From Rouxiella sp. WC2420 (GTDB lineage Bacteria > Pseudomonadota > Gammaproteobacteria > Enterobacterales > Enterobacteriaceae): DNA of 64,000 nucleotides. The notes beneath the pieces were generated by a model. That model had not been told where the DNA came from. It did no database searches and saw nothing but the letters and a program-made list of their open reading frames with translations. Location of the stretch: NCBI RefSeq assembly GCF_041200025.1, contig NZ_CP165628.1:4216001-4280000 (forward strand), in the 5' to 3' direction. A program made the position numbers and the translations under genes. Below, piece after piece: positions 52,993 to 63,352 of the stretch (position 1 is the first letter of the stretch; every line of letters begins with the position of its first letter).

Positions 52993-53049
52993 TTTGATAG
53001 CCTGCCAAATAAGTTAGCGAACTTAATTTTGATTTCGGGCGCCATTATG

Positions 53050-53077
53050 CGTCAGTTTTGTGACAGATTTATGAAAA
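53050..53077 (-). promoter_or_regulatory. Pho box upstream of phoB
   Basis: The minus strand reads TTTCATAAATCTGTCACAAAACTGACG, matching the two CTGTCAT-type direct repeats spaced 11 bases apart and nearly identical to the E. coli phoB Pho box. Confidence 0.88.
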
Positions 53078-53213
53078 ACAATTTCGAGTGTAATTAAGTG
53101 TAGCCAAGCCGTCATATTAAGTTCAGGCACATGACATGGTTATGATTTTTCGGGGACAGAGAAGGTCGTGGGCGTTTATACTTGCCGCCTGTTACAGCCA
53201 CCGCGAGACCCCC

Positions 53214-54452
53214 ATGCGACTGATTCACACCTCTGACTGGCATCTCGGCCAGTACTTTTTTACCAAAAGCCGTGCGCCTGAACATCAGGCTTTTCTTGAC
53301 TGGCTAATCGGACAGGTTGAACAGCATCAGGTCGATGCGGTGATTGTCGCGGGGGATATTTTCGATACCGGCTCGCCGCCAAGCTATGCGCGCGAACTGT
53401 ATAACCGCTTTGTGGTGAACTTACAGCAGACAGGCTGCCAGCTGATTGTGCTGGCGGGAAACCATGACTCAGTCGCTACGCTGAACGAATCTCGCGAGCT
53501 GCTTTCCTGCCTCAATACTCAGGTGATCGCGACTGTCGGTGAGGATATTTCTCGCCAGGTGATTACCCTGAAAAACCGCGAGGGTCAGCCGGGGGCAATA
53601 CTTTGTGCAATCCCGTTTTTACGCCCGCGCGATCTGCTGGCTAGTCAGGCAGGGCAATCCGGTAGCGAAAAACAGCTTGCATTACAAGAAGCTATCGCCG
53701 GACATTATTCAGCGCTTTATCAGGCAGCCTGCGATCATCGCCAGCATCTCGGCGTGGCGGTGCCGATTATCGCTACCGGCCATCTGACCACTGTCGGTGT
53801 AACCACTTCCGACTCGGTGCGAGACATTTATATCGGTACCTTAGACGCCTTCCCCGCTCAGGCCTTCCCGCCGGTAGATTACGTGGCGTTGGGGCACATT
53901 CACAAAGCGCAGAAAATCGCCAGGACCGAGCATATTCGCTACAGCGGCTCGCCAATCCCCCTGAGTTTTGACGAAGCCAGCAATGAAAAAAGCGTTTATC
54001 TGCTGGATTACACCGCCGATCAACTTAACAGTATTGAAACATTGGCGATCCCGCGCTCTCAGCCGATGGAAATCATTAAGGGCACACTGGCCGAGATTGA
54101 AAAACAGCTGCAGTCCTATGAAAAAAATCAGGAAACGCTGCCGGTTTGGCTCGATATTGAAGTCGCGACGCAGGATTATCTCAGCGATATCCAACGGCGT
54201 ATCCAGCAGCTTACCGATCCGTTGCCGGTGGAGGTCGTGCTACTTCGGCGCAGTAAAGAGCAGCGTCTGAGCGGTCTGTTACAGCAAGAGAAAGAAACGT
54301 TGAAAGAGCTTAGCGTCAGCGAAGTGTTTGAACGCCGACTGGCGCAGGAAAATACCCCTGAAGAGGGCCGCCAGCAGCGGATACGCACCCTGTTCTCGCA
54401 GGTGCTGGAACAGGTCGAAAACGGCCATTCTGCCGGAGAAACCAGCCAGTGA
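53214..54452 (+). CDS. sbcD: Exonuclease subunit SbcD
   Basis: SbcD is the Mre11-type nuclease of the SbcCD complex, which cuts hairpins and DNA ends. The ATG at 53214 gives [12 protein letters not shown] and 412 residues (E. coli 400); a start farther upstream would add an unlikely leader. The five phosphoesterase motifs are present: SDWHLG, GDIFDTG, AGNHDS, ATGHLT and ALGHIHKAQ. Its TGA overlaps the sbcC GTG start. Confidence 0.97.
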   Translation: MRLIHTSDWHLGQYFFTKSRAPEHQAFLDWLIGQVEQHQVDAVIVAGDIFDTGSPPSYARELYNRFVVNLQQTGCQLIVLAGNHDSVATLNESRELLSCLNTQVIATVGEDISRQVITLKNREGQPGAILCAIPFLRPRDLLASQAGQSGSEKQLALQEAIAGHYSALYQAACDHRQHLGVAVPIIATGHLTTVGVTTSDSVRDIYIGTLDAFPAQAFPPVDYVALGHIHKAQKIARTEHIRYSGSPIPLSFDEASNEKSVYLLDYTADQLNSIETLAIPRSQPMEIIKGTLAEIEKQLQSYEKNQETLPVWLDIEVATQDYLSDIQRRIQQLTDPLPVEVVLLRRSKEQRLSGLLQQEKETLKELSVSEVFERRLAQENTPEEGRQQRIRTLFSQVLEQVENGHSAGETSQ

Positions 54453-57400
54453 AGATCCTGTCATTACGATTAAAAAATATCAATTCACTGGAAGGTGAAT
54501 GGAAAATTGATTTCACCGCCGAACCCTTCGCCAGTAATGGACTTTTTGCTATTACTGGCGCAACCGGGGCCGGTAAAACCACCCTACTCGACGCAATTTG
54601 CCTGGCGCTGTATCACCAAACGCCGCGCCTGGATGTGTCTCCGAGCCAGAACGAATTGATGACCCGCCATACCGCAGAATCGCTGGCCGAGGTCGAGTTT
54701 GAGGTTAAGGGCGTAGGCTATCGCGCCTTCTGGAGCCAGCGCCGGGCGGGTAACTCGCCAACCGGTAATTTGCAGGCACCAAAGGTCGAGCTGGCACAAC
54801 TGGCCGACGGCAAAATTCTCGCCGACAAAGTACGCGATAAGCTTCCGGCGATTGCCGAGCTGACGGGGCTGGATTTTGGCCGTTTTACCAAATCGATGAT
54901 GCTCTCTCAGGGGCAGTTTGCCGCCTTCCTTAACGCCAGGGCCAACGAACGAGCCGAACTGCTGGAAGAGCTGACCGGCACCGAGATTTATGGACGACTG
55001 TCTGCACAGGTATTCGATCGTCATAAACAGGCGAAGATCGACCTCGATCTGCTGCACCAGCGCGCCGCCGGTATTGAATTACTCAGCGAGGAACAACGCC
55101 AACTGCTCGAACAAGAATTAACTCAGCTGGGATTGCAGGAAACCACGCTCAGCCAGCAAACAGTGGAACAACAGCAAGGTCTAAACTGGCTGCAACAGTG
55201 GAAAAACATTCAGCAAAAACAGCAACAATACCAACAACAGCTTGTCGATGCCGAAAGTCAGGCGCAACAGGCCGAGCCGCAATTAAAGCAGCTGGCGCGC
55301 AGCGAACCGGCGGAAAAGCTTCGCCCGTTGTTAAAAGATCGCCAGCGCTATCAACAGCAGCAGGCTGATTTACAGCGGCAGCTAACGCAGCTCGGTGAGC
55401 AGCAGCAACAGTTGCAACATTCCAAAACCCCTTTAAATGAGGCTCTGGAAAAAGCGCTGCATCATCAGCAGCAACAGGCCGCCGAACAACTGCGGCTAGA
55501 GAAGCTAATCGAGGAGCAAGTCCAGCCGCTGGACAGCAAAATCCATCATTTGCAGGAAAAGCTGAGCGACGATCGGCAAAGGCATCTTAAACAGCAAAAC
55601 CAGCAGCGGGAATTGGCTGAAGAGCTACAAAAATTGGCTAGCGAGCAAACTGCCTCGGCGCAAAGAAATCAGCAATTTCAGGCTAAAGAGGCCGAACTTG
55701 TTGCACAGTTGAATAGCCAAACGCAGCAGCAAAGCGCGCTGGAAGCACAGTCGCCGCAGACCGCTTTACGCAGTCAACATTCGGAACTGGTCGGACTGCG
55801 CCCCGTTCGCCAGCAACTCTCCACCCTTCAGCCGCTGTTTCAGCAAGTATCCCAGCGGATTAGCCAGCAGCATCTGGAATTTGACGCACGCGAGGGAGAG
55901 CTGCTCGAGGCTGAAAAAAATCTTAACCAGACGCGTGAAAAGTACAAGCAGCAAAAACAGCATCTGAACGATGTCGAAAAACTGCTGGCGCAGGAGCAGC
56001 TGATTGTCAGTCTTGAAGCAGAACGCTCTCGCCTGCAAACCGGTCAGCCTTGCCCGCTGTGCGGTTCGACGACACATCCGGCTATCGAATCCTATCAGGC
56101 CGTCAGTCCGTCCGAGACCGCGCTGCGGGTGCAGCACATGCGTGAAGAAACTGAAAAGTTGCATACCAATGGCACACAGTTACGGACTCGTACCGAAGGA
56201 TTAAAAGAACAGCAACAACGGCTGCAAACTGCGCTGCAACAAGATCAAAAACAGCAAGCGGGATATCTCGAACAGTGGCAACAGGCCTGTGGACAGCTTT
56301 CATTAGGTTTCACCTTGCAAGACAGCGAGGCGCTGCAAAACTGGCTGCAAGAATCTGAACAGCAAGAGCAGCGCTGCCAGCAGCTTATCCGCCAGCACGA
56401 TGAGGCCGCTCAGGCAGTCCAGAAAGCCAAAGAAACGCTTTATGCGGCGCAGGCTGAACAGAATCACTTGCAACAGCAGGTAGTAATTCAAAACGAGCGC
56501 AGTCTCACGCTGCATAAACAGCACAGTGAGTGTCGGCAACTGGTGGAACAGCAGGCAAAACTGTTAGCCGAAAGTGAGCAATTACTTACTCAGCAGCGCA
56601 GCTCTCGCATTGAACTGTTTGGTGATCGACAGGTGGCACAGGTTCGTGAACAGCTGCGCCAACAGCTGCAAATGGCTGAGCAAACACGTCAACAAGCCTA
56701 TGAAAAATTGCAGACGGTGCAGCAGCAGCTCGACCAGCTCGGCGGTCAACTGGTCACCCTGCATCACAGTCACAAGCTGGGCGAAACTGATTTACATCAG
56801 GCTGAGCTGGCCTGGTTACAGGCGCTGCAAAACAGTGATTTCAACGATGAGCAGGCAGTGATTGATGCATTAATCGAAGAGACCCTACGCCAGCAGCTGC
56901 AACAACTTAAAGAAAGCGTGCAGCGACAGCTGACCCAGAGCAAAATTCTGCTGCAACAGGCCAGCGAGCAGTTGGAACAACATCTACAATCACGCCCGGC
57001 CGGGCTCAACGAGCATACAAGTCATGTCGAAACGCTCGCCGAACAGATCGCCGCACTCAACGTCCAGCTGAGGACGCTACAACAGCGCCAGGGCGAGCTG
57101 CGTAGCCAGCTAACCAGTGATACTCAGCGTCAAAGCGGTCAACAGGCGCTGTGGCAGCTGATTGCCGAATCACAGGAAACCTATGACGACTGGAGCTACC
57201 TCAATCAGATTGTCGGCTCTAGCGATGGCGCAAAATTCCGCAAGTTTGCTCAGGGGCTGACGCTGGAACATCTGGTTTATCTGGCTAACAGGCAAATGGA
57301 GAAACTCCACGGCCGCTATTTCCTGCAAAGAAAAACCAGCGAGGCGCTGGAGCTGGAGGTGGTAGACACTTGGCAGGCAGATGCCGTGCGCGACACTCGC

Positions 57401-57703
57401 ACACTTTCAGGCGGCGAAAGTTTCCTGGTCAGTCTGGCGCTGGCTTTGGCTTTGTCAGATCTGGTCAGCGATAAAACGCGCATCGACTCACTGTTCCTCG
57501 ATGAAGGTTTTGGCACCCTCGATGCTGACACGCTGGACACCGCGCTAGATGCACTGGACAGCCTGAATGCCAGCGGCAAGACCATTGGCGTAATCAGCCA
57601 CGTTGAGGCAATGAAAGACCGCATACCGGTGCAGATCAAAGTGAAAAAAGTTAACGGGCTGGGCATTAGCAGACTGGACAGTATCTTCAGGGTCAACGGC
57701 TGA
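54449..57703 (+). CDS. sbcC: Exonuclease subunit SbcC (SMC-like ATPase)
   Basis: SbcC is the Rad50-type ATPase partner of SbcD. The GTG start at 54449 overlaps the sbcD stop (GTGA). The 1084 residues (E. coli 1048) show Walker [10 protein letters not shown] at about 37-45, long coiled coils of unusually Gln-rich composition, the central zinc hook CPLC (about 533) and the C-terminal signature [19 protein letters not shown] with Walker [12 protein letters not shown]. SbcCD processes palindromes, the kind of DNA that the nearby ERIC repeats form. Confidence 0.97.
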   Translation: MKILSLRLKNINSLEGEWKIDFTAEPFASNGLFAITGATGAGKTTLLDAICLALYHQTPRLDVSPSQNELMTRHTAESLAEVEFEVKGVGYRAFWSQRRAGNSPTGNLQAPKVELAQLADGKILADKVRDKLPAIAELTGLDFGRFTKSMMLSQGQFAAFLNARANERAELLEELTGTEIYGRLSAQVFDRHKQAKIDLDLLHQRAAGIELLSEEQRQLLEQELTQLGLQETTLSQQTVEQQQGLNWLQQWKNIQQKQQQYQQQLVDAESQAQQAEPQLKQLARSEPAEKLRPLLKDRQRYQQQQADLQRQLTQLGEQQQQLQHSKTPLNEALEKALHHQQQQAAEQLRLEKLIEEQVQPLDSKIHHLQEKLSDDRQRHLKQQNQQRELAEELQKLASEQTASAQRNQQFQAKEAELVAQLNSQTQQQSALEAQSPQTALRSQHSELVGLRPVRQQLSTLQPLFQQVSQRISQQHLEFDAREGELLEAEKNLNQTREKYKQQKQHLNDVEKLLAQEQLIVSLEAERSRLQTGQPCPLCGSTTHPAIESYQAVSPSETALRVQHMREETEKLHTNGTQLRTRTEGLKEQQQRLQTALQQDQKQQAGYLEQWQQACGQLSLGFTLQDSEALQNWLQESEQQEQRCQQLIRQHDEAAQAVQKAKETLYAAQAEQNHLQQQVVIQNERSLTLHKQHSECRQLVEQQAKLLAESEQLLTQQRSSRIELFGDRQVAQVREQLRQQLQMAEQTRQQAYEKLQTVQQQLDQLGGQLVTLHHSHKLGETDLHQAELAWLQALQNSDFNDEQAVIDALIEETLRQQLQQLKESVQRQLTQSKILLQQASEQLEQHLQSRPAGLNEHTSHVETLAEQIAALNVQLRTLQQRQGELRSQLTSDTQRQSGQQALWQLIAESQETYDDWSYLNQIVGSSDGAKFRKFAQGLTLEHLVYLANRQMEKLHGRYFLQRKTSEALELEVVDTWQADAVRDTRTLSGGESFLVSLALALALSDLVSDKTRIDSLFLDEGFGTLDADTLDTALDALDSLNASGKTIGVISHVEAMKDRIPVQIKVKKVNGLGISRLDSIFRVNG

Positions 57704-58071
57704 CTCTGATTAATCCGCGCCTGTTATTCATGGAAAACACTCCGAAAACGGTCAGTGGTAATTAGCAATGAACTCCAAGTGCTGCGCGCAATGCACAGCA
57801 CTTTTTAACAATGACTTTTTAATTTGAAAGAAAAAATTCACTTCTGAAATAAATTTACTGACAAGTTAATAATTTAAAATCAAATAGTTAAAATTTTGTT
57901 ATGTATTTTAAACACATTTGTTTACCAAAACCCACACGGAGACAAAGGTTAGCCATTGTATCTTGAGTGAAATTCGATCAGCCGCCCAGGCTGGCACTCG
58001 GCCTCACCCTACCACTAGCTAACTTCCGCCAGGGAGTGTTTGTACGATTTCGTATAACATGTGAGCAAAAT
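57704..58071. other. Gap between sbcC and the dehydrogenase operon
   Basis: This 368-bp stretch is AT-rich from about 57,810 to 57,920 and should hold the promoter of the dehydrogenase operon. I see no clear terminator for sbcC, no operator and no gene. A longer N-terminal reading frame from 57967 exists but lacks a signal peptide start. Confidence 0.5.
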
Positions 58072-58794
58072 ATGAACAGTATTCCATTAAACAGAAGGCG
58101 TTTTATTTTTGGATCGTTAGTCGTAATAGGATCGTTTACTGCCAAAGGAGGGTTATCAAACGTATTTGCTGCTGTTTCGGCACCCATGAAGGAACTATCA
58201 GAATATAAACCTCAGTATTTCAATGCTGATGAATGGACTTTTTTGAACTCCTTATGCGATCGCCTAATTCCCTCCAGCAGTGATGGTCCGGGAGCTTTGG
58301 AAACTCATGTCCCGATATTTATTGATAAACAAATGCTGACCAAATATGGCAAAGGCGAAAGCTGGTATATGCACGGTCCTTTTAATAGCCAAGCCAGTCA
58401 TTTATTCGGTTATCAACTGCCTTTTAGTCTACAAACGCTTTACCGCAAAGGTATTGCCGCTACAGAACAATATGTAAAAGCCAAATATAACCAATCTTTC
58501 TCTTCATTATCCGCTTCGCAGAAGGATGAGGTTATTACCGCACTTGAGAATAACAAAATAGACTTCTCGCAATTAGGGGAAAAGGATCTTACATCCGGCT
58601 ATTTCTTTACCCGCGTCATGGATAATACCAAAGAAGGGTATTTATCCGATCCACAATATGGCGGAAATAAAAATATGGCTTCGTGGGTAATGATTGGTTT
58701 TCCCGGCGCACGAGCAAGCTTTCCTGAATGGATAAAAATTCACAACGTTAAATATCCATTAGGGCCTGTTTCGATCAGTGGCGAGCAGGCTTGA
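58072..58794 (+). CDS. Gluconate 2-dehydrogenase subunit 3 family protein (gamma subunit)
   Basis: A 240-residue exported small subunit of a membrane-bound FAD dehydrogenase complex. The start at 58072 puts a twin-arginine signal (LNRRRFIFGSLVVIG) at residues 6-20, so the complex is folded in the cytoplasm and exported by Tat; the flavoprotein without signal would travel with it. The motif FLNSLCDRLIPSSSDGPGA is typical of the family. It is 26 bp before the flavoprotein gene. Substrate could be gluconate, 2-ketogluconate or a polyol. Confidence 0.9.
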   Translation: MNSIPLNRRRFIFGSLVVIGSFTAKGGLSNVFAAVSAPMKELSEYKPQYFNADEWTFLNSLCDRLIPSSSDGPGALETHVPIFIDKQMLTKYGKGESWYMHGPFNSQASHLFGYQLPFSLQTLYRKGIAATEQYVKAKYNQSFSSLSASQKDEVITALENNKIDFSQLGEKDLTSGYFFTRVMDNTKEGYLSDPQYGGNKNMASWVMIGFPGARASFPEWIKIHNVKYPLGPVSISGEQA

Positions 58795-58820
58795 TATTCT
58801 GACATATTGGAAATAAGACA

Positions 58821-60590
58821 ATGAAAAAAACCAATGATGCAGTTGATGTTGTTGTTGTCGGCCTTGGATGGGCCGGATCGATATTAAGTATAGAAATGGC
58901 GAAAGCCGGGCTTAAGGTCAGAGCGCTAGAACGGGGTCACGACCGCCCAAGTTCTGAAATGGGTTACCCTATTCCGGCAGATGAACTGGCAAATACCAAG
59001 CGCCACGTCCTGATGCAGCAGGCCTCGACGCTAACCTACACGGTTCGACATAATGCGACTGAGACCGCACTACCCATGCGTGAACTCGGCGCTTTTCGCG
59101 TCGGGGACGGCGTTGGCGGTGCTGGCCTGCACTGGACGGCGATGTTAATTCGCCCTTCACCGACGGACTTGAAGTTAAAAACTTTTGTTGACCAGCATTA
59201 CGATAAAAATGCGCTCGACGCGGAATTGCGGGTCATGGACTTCCCTTTCTCATGGGAAGAAATTGAACCGCATTTTGATTTCTTTGATCAGGTTTGTGGC
59301 ACTTCTGGCGCAACAGGGAATTTAAACGGCAAAATTTTGGCCAATGGCGACCCGTTTGAAGGCCCGAGATCCAATCTATTTCCTACTAAACCGCTGGAAG
59401 ATACGCTGAATGGCGCGATGTTTAGAAAGGTAGCAAGCGAAATGGGCTATCATCCGTTTTCCAACCCTTCCGCTGCTATTACTGAGCCTTGGACTAATCC
59501 ATACAAACAGCAGATCGCACCCTGTAACTATTGCGGATTTTGCCAGTTCTATTCCTGCATAAACTATTCTAAAGCTTCTCCACAGACCACTATATTGGAT
59601 GCGATTAAACTTTATCCTAATTTCGATTATCGCACTCAGGCTAACGTAATTCGTGTTGAAAAGTCGCCTGATGGCAAAACAGCGACCGGTGTCACTTATA
59701 TTGATGCCGATGGCAATGAAGTTTTCCAGCCTGCCAAAATTGTCATCCTCGCCTCCTTTGCACTTAATAACGTGCGACTGATGCTTAATTCGCAAATTGG
59801 TAAACCGTATAACCCAATAACCGAAGAAGGCGTGGTGGGAAGAAATTACGCCTACCAATACGGTGGCGGTTTTACTCTGTTCTTCGACAAAATGGAGTTT
59901 AATCCGTTTGCTGCTGCCGGCCCAACCGGCGTGATGTTTAACGACTTTGGACCAGGCAATTTCGATGCTTCGCATTTAGGCTTTATTGGCGGCGCAAAAG
60001 TCCACAGCTCACAGGCAACCGGCACACCGCTGGCCACTGCACTCAAAGGCGGTACGCCCAAGTGGGGCAATGGCTGGAAGAAAGGTCTGAAAGACAGCTA
60101 CGGGCATTCTATGGGCATGAAAATGACCGTCTCCAATATGTCGACACGAGGCAATTTCCTGGATTTGGACCCCACTTATACAGACGAACACGGCATGCCG
60201 CTGCTGCGCATGACCTATGACTTTGTCAAAAATGACGTGCGTTTGATGCGCTTCCTGCGCGGAAATATGCTCGGAATTGTCAAGAATCTAAATCCAGATA
60301 GCTACACGGAAAGCGTTCCGGATTACGACAGTCATTTCAATATTTCGCCAGCATACAGCTCAACCCATAATACCGGCGGCGCAGTGATGGGCGACAACCC
60401 GAAAACCTCAGCAGTGAATCGCTATTTGCAAAGCTGGGATGTTCACAACGTCTTTGTTCAGGGAGCCTGCGCTTTCCCACAAAACTTCCAGGCGAATCCA
60501 ACGGCACTGGTCGGCGCCTTAGCCTACTGGTCAGCCAAGGCCATTCGTGAACAGTATCTTAAAAATCCTGGCCCATTGGTTCAGGCATAG
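58821..60590 (+). CDS. GMC-type FAD dehydrogenase, gluconate 2-dehydrogenase alpha subunit family
   Basis: The catalytic flavoprotein that oxidises a sugar or sugar acid in the periplasm and passes electrons to the cytochrome subunit. The 589 residues begin with the FAD motif VVVGLGWAGSI (about 11-21). A C-terminal GMC active site includes STHNTGGAVMG and NPTALVGALAYW. Cysteines 235, 238, 241 and 246 (CNYCGFCQFYSC) resemble the iron-sulfur cluster site described in related FAD glucose dehydrogenases. No signal peptide, fitting export with the Tat-carrying small subunit. Confidence 0.92.
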   Translation: MKKTNDAVDVVVVGLGWAGSILSIEMAKAGLKVRALERGHDRPSSEMGYPIPADELANTKRHVLMQQASTLTYTVRHNATETALPMRELGAFRVGDGVGGAGLHWTAMLIRPSPTDLKLKTFVDQHYDKNALDAELRVMDFPFSWEEIEPHFDFFDQVCGTSGATGNLNGKILANGDPFEGPRSNLFPTKPLEDTLNGAMFRKVASEMGYHPFSNPSAAITEPWTNPYKQQIAPCNYCGFCQFYSCINYSKASPQTTILDAIKLYPNFDYRTQANVIRVEKSPDGKTATGVTYIDADGNEVFQPAKIVILASFALNNVRLMLNSQIGKPYNPITEEGVVGRNYAYQYGGGFTLFFDKMEFNPFAAAGPTGVMFNDFGPGNFDASHLGFIGGAKVHSSQATGTPLATALKGGTPKWGNGWKKGLKDSYGHSMGMKMTVSNMSTRGNFLDLDPTYTDEHGMPLLRMTYDFVKNDVRLMRFLRGNMLGIVKNLNPDSYTESVPDYDSHFNISPAYSSTHNTGGAVMGDNPKTSAVNRYLQSWDVHNVFVQGACAFPQNFQANPTALVGALAYWSAKAIREQYLKNPGPLVQA

Positions 60591-60600
60591 AGGAGGCAGC

Positions 60601-61881
60601 ATGAAACTAAAGGCCATTAGCCTGTTATCTCTCACCATGCTGTCCGGGATTTTTATGCACAGCGTTCAGGCTGCACAGAGCAATGATGTCGATGCACTGA
60701 TTAGCAAAGGCGCCTATCTGGCCCGCGCCGGAGACTGTGCTGCATGCCACACGTCCAAAGGGGGCGACTCTTTCGCCGGCGGTTTGCAGATCAAAAGTCC
60801 GATGGGCGTGATCTACTCCTCCAATATCACTCCCGACCCGGACCATGGCATAGGTCAATACACCGAACAGCAATTTGCTGATGCAGTGCGTAAAGGGGTT
60901 CGTGCGGACGGTAGTTATCTTTACCCAGCAATGCCTTATCCGGATTATCAGGGGATTAGCGATGAGGATATTCACGCGCTTTATACCTATTTCATGAAAG
61001 GGGTCAAACCTGTTGCTAAATCTGCCCCTGAAACGTCGCTGAGTTTCCCGTTCAGCCAGCGCTGGGGTATACGTTTCTGGAATATGATGTTTACTTCGGA
61101 TAAAACGTTTGCACCGGCCAGCAATGCGCCTGCAGAGGTGAATAGAGGAAAATATCTGGTTGAAACACTCGGCCACTGCGGCAGCTGTCATACGCCACGC
61201 GGTGTTGCGATGCAGGAAAAAGCGCTGAATGATTCCGACCCGGCATTCCTGTCCGGCAGTGAACTGAATGATTGGCCAGTGCCCGCGATTCGCAGCCCGG
61301 ACGGCTGGACAACGCAGGATATTGTTGACTATCTGGGAACCGGACGTAACCACTTTGCCTCAGTGGGCGGGGAAATGACCAGCGTTGTCGAGCACAGTAT
61401 GCAATATATGACGCCCGACGATCTCAAAGCCATCGCCGTTTATCTACAGTCGCTGCCCGCGGAGAAAACCGCCGTAAATCAGAAACCTGATGTGGCAAAA
61501 GCCACCGCAGACACAGCGCAATTCCTCACGGCGGGCAAAGGCTTGAGTCAGGGACAACTGCTGTATCTCAATAACTGTGAAGCCTGCCACTGGACTAACG
61601 GCAATGGTGCCAAAGGCATATTCCCTCGCCTTAACGGAGCCGCAATTGTGCAGGCCGATAATCCTACCGGATTAATCAGTACCGTACTGAACGGCGCGGC
61701 AACACCTTCGACGCAAAACGCGCCATCGGTACTGTTTATGCCAGGGTTCGCGGGCAGACTTTCCGATCAGCAGGTTGCTGATTTGACGACTTTTGTACGT
61801 CAAGGATGGGGTAATAACGCGCCAGCGGTAACGGTGGATCAGGTGAAAAAGGTCAGAGATGCGATGGAAAAGAAGCAGTAA
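60601..61881 (+). CDS. Triheme cytochrome c subunit of the membrane dehydrogenase
   Basis: The cytochrome subunit that carries electrons from the flavoprotein to ubiquinone. The start at 60601 follows a strong ribosome site (GAGGAGGCAGC) and gives 426 residues with a Sec signal peptide (about 1-28, ending VQAA). Three heme c motifs are visible: CAACH from Cys46, CGSCH from Cys193 and CEACH from Cys326. Downstream is a strong terminator. Electrons could then pass to the bo3 oxidase encoded in this window. The cytochrome c maturation genes are not in the window. Confidence 0.94.
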   Translation: MKLKAISLLSLTMLSGIFMHSVQAAQSNDVDALISKGAYLARAGDCAACHTSKGGDSFAGGLQIKSPMGVIYSSNITPDPDHGIGQYTEQQFADAVRKGVRADGSYLYPAMPYPDYQGISDEDIHALYTYFMKGVKPVAKSAPETSLSFPFSQRWGIRFWNMMFTSDKTFAPASNAPAEVNRGKYLVETLGHCGSCHTPRGVAMQEKALNDSDPAFLSGSELNDWPVPAIRSPDGWTTQDIVDYLGTGRNHFASVGGEMTSVVEHSMQYMTPDDLKAIAVYLQSLPAEKTAVNQKPDVAKATADTAQFLTAGKGLSQGQLLYLNNCEACHWTNGNGAKGIFPRLNGAAIVQADNPTGLISTVLNGAATPSTQNAPSVLFMPGFAGRLSDQQVADLTTFVRQGWGNNAPAVTVDQVKKVRDAMEKKQ

Positions 61882-61916
61882 TAAATGACGAAAAATAAAT
61901 AGAGTCTTATTTATTA

Positions 61917-61960
61917 CAATAGAAACGGGCCGCTGAAAAATTCAACGGCCCGTTTCTATT
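61917..61960. terminator. Bidirectional terminator between the dehydrogenase operon and the ligase-like gene
   Basis: AATAGAAACGGGCCG and CGGCCCGTTTCTATT form a 15-bp stem around an inner TGAA/TTCA, ending at the stop codon of the converging gene. Confidence 0.92.
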
Positions 61961-63231
61961 TAGTCAGGCCGTTTTTCTGAGCGTGTGCAAATCCATGACA
62001 GGAGAATAATCATCGAGAACAACACGATATATTGCTCGGAAATTAATAACACATCGGTTAAGCCATACAGGAAGGCCGATAATGCTACCATCGACACAGG
62101 ATTCAACAAGAATCCGGAAATGCCGTTGCGGAACATCAGTGCGATAAAGAAATACAGCAGCGCCAGGATGCCAAAAATTCCGGACAAAGAGGCTAACTGA
62201 ATAAATTCATTATGCAAATGAACATCGATGTAACGTAATGCAAATGAATGAGACTGGTTGTGGCTATCTAGATACTGCCGAATACGCTGGTTGCGCCCGG
62301 TCTCGGTTTGCCCAAATGGGTACTCTTTAAAGGCAATAATCCCCATTTTCCACATCGTAAATCGCGAACCTAGGGAGGACTGATCGTCGCCTTGTTTATA
62401 CATCTGCAATTCACTGCACGTGAGATCAAAGCGTGATTGAACTATCTTCGATTGCGAGCCGCCGCCCACCACCACCACCACCAGCAATATCAGTATGCCA
62501 AGCGATTTTGGGGTCAATTTTTTATCCTGCCACAACGTTGCCAGCACCAGAAGCACTGAGAGTATCAGGTGCAATACCATCGAAGAACGCGTCTCGGTGA
62601 GAAAAATAATGTATAGCGACACTAGCGTCATCAGCAGAATGCCGAGATACTTTTTGCCTGAAGTGCAGTTACGGGCGATAAGCGTCATGATCGACAGCGC
62701 AAGGGCGCTATAGGCGTAAGCCGTCAGCGTGGCGCGGCTAATACCCAAAACGACCCGATCAGGCTTGGTGAAATGCAGCCAAACTCCATAGACACTGGCG
62801 GCAACAAAGGCGGCAAATAGAGAGGCCAAAGCCAGGCGCTTTAAAGAACTCGCCGATAAACGGTGCTCCTGCGCTGCCCAGCAAACGTAGAAGGCTATAA
62901 TGCCACTAAGAAACCAGCGTTTACTGGCGGTAAACAGTACCCATTCATTCGCTTTATCCGGGGTGGCAACCGTCGCGAAAAGTGACCAGGCAAAATAGAG
63001 GATGGCCAATGCAATCATAGGCATGGCAAATCGCGTGGAGCTAAATATCCTTTTAAATTCTCTATAATTTATAACGATGCCCGTTATAGACAAATAGCTA
63101 CAGAAGTAAAAAAGTTCTCTGCTGGTTTTTTCATGCGTATAACCGTAAGGCAAAATAAAGATTAAAAGCGCAACTACGAAAATAAACAGATAGTGATTAA
63201 ATTTTTCCCGTCCAATTAAGCCTGACGCCAT
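61960..63231 (-). CDS. O-antigen ligase family (WaaL/Wzy_C) membrane protein
   Basis: A 423-residue inner-membrane protein with about 11-12 helices. The start at ATG 63231 has GGGAAACGAGC upstream; a TTG farther up is less likely. A large periplasmic loop (about residues 265-350) and the motif VHLHNEFIQLASLSG match the catalytic region of O-antigen ligases and polymerases of the Wzy_C family. Such proteins join sugar polymers to lipid A-core or other acceptors. It stands alone, away from any LPS cluster here, so its acceptor and donor are unknown. It is codirectional with the araC-like gene upstream. Confidence 0.85.
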   Translation of the reverse strand: MASGLIGREKFNHYLFIFVVALLIFILPYGYTHEKTSRELFYFCSYLSITGIVINYREFKRIFSSTRFAMPMIALAILYFAWSLFATVATPDKANEWVLFTASKRWFLSGIIAFYVCWAAQEHRLSASSLKRLALASLFAAFVAASVYGVWLHFTKPDRVVLGISRATLTAYAYSALALSIMTLIARNCTSGKKYLGILLMTLVSLYIIFLTETRSSMVLHLILSVLLVLATLWQDKKLTPKSLGILILLVVVVVGGGSQSKIVQSRFDLTCSELQMYKQGDDQSSLGSRFTMWKMGIIAFKEYPFGQTETGRNQRIRQYLDSHNQSHSFALRYIDVHLHNEFIQLASLSGIFGILALLYFFIALMFRNGISGFLLNPVSMVALSAFLYGLTDVLLISEQYIVLFSMIILLSWICTRSEKRPD

Positions 63232-63352
63232 GCTCGTTTCCCGTGCAACTATCAAATTTTAAGCTGTAAAACCCAGTAGACTGCCATAATCGTGGGGGTT
63301 AATCGATTTAATTTGTCCCCGGTTAAAATTTCGTAACTTATCTAGGTATTTA

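Noticed and set aside
57967-58071. Upstream extension of the dehydrogenase small subunit
   Set aside because: The extension would bury the twin-arginine signal 35 residues inside the protein, so the start at 58072 is preferred.
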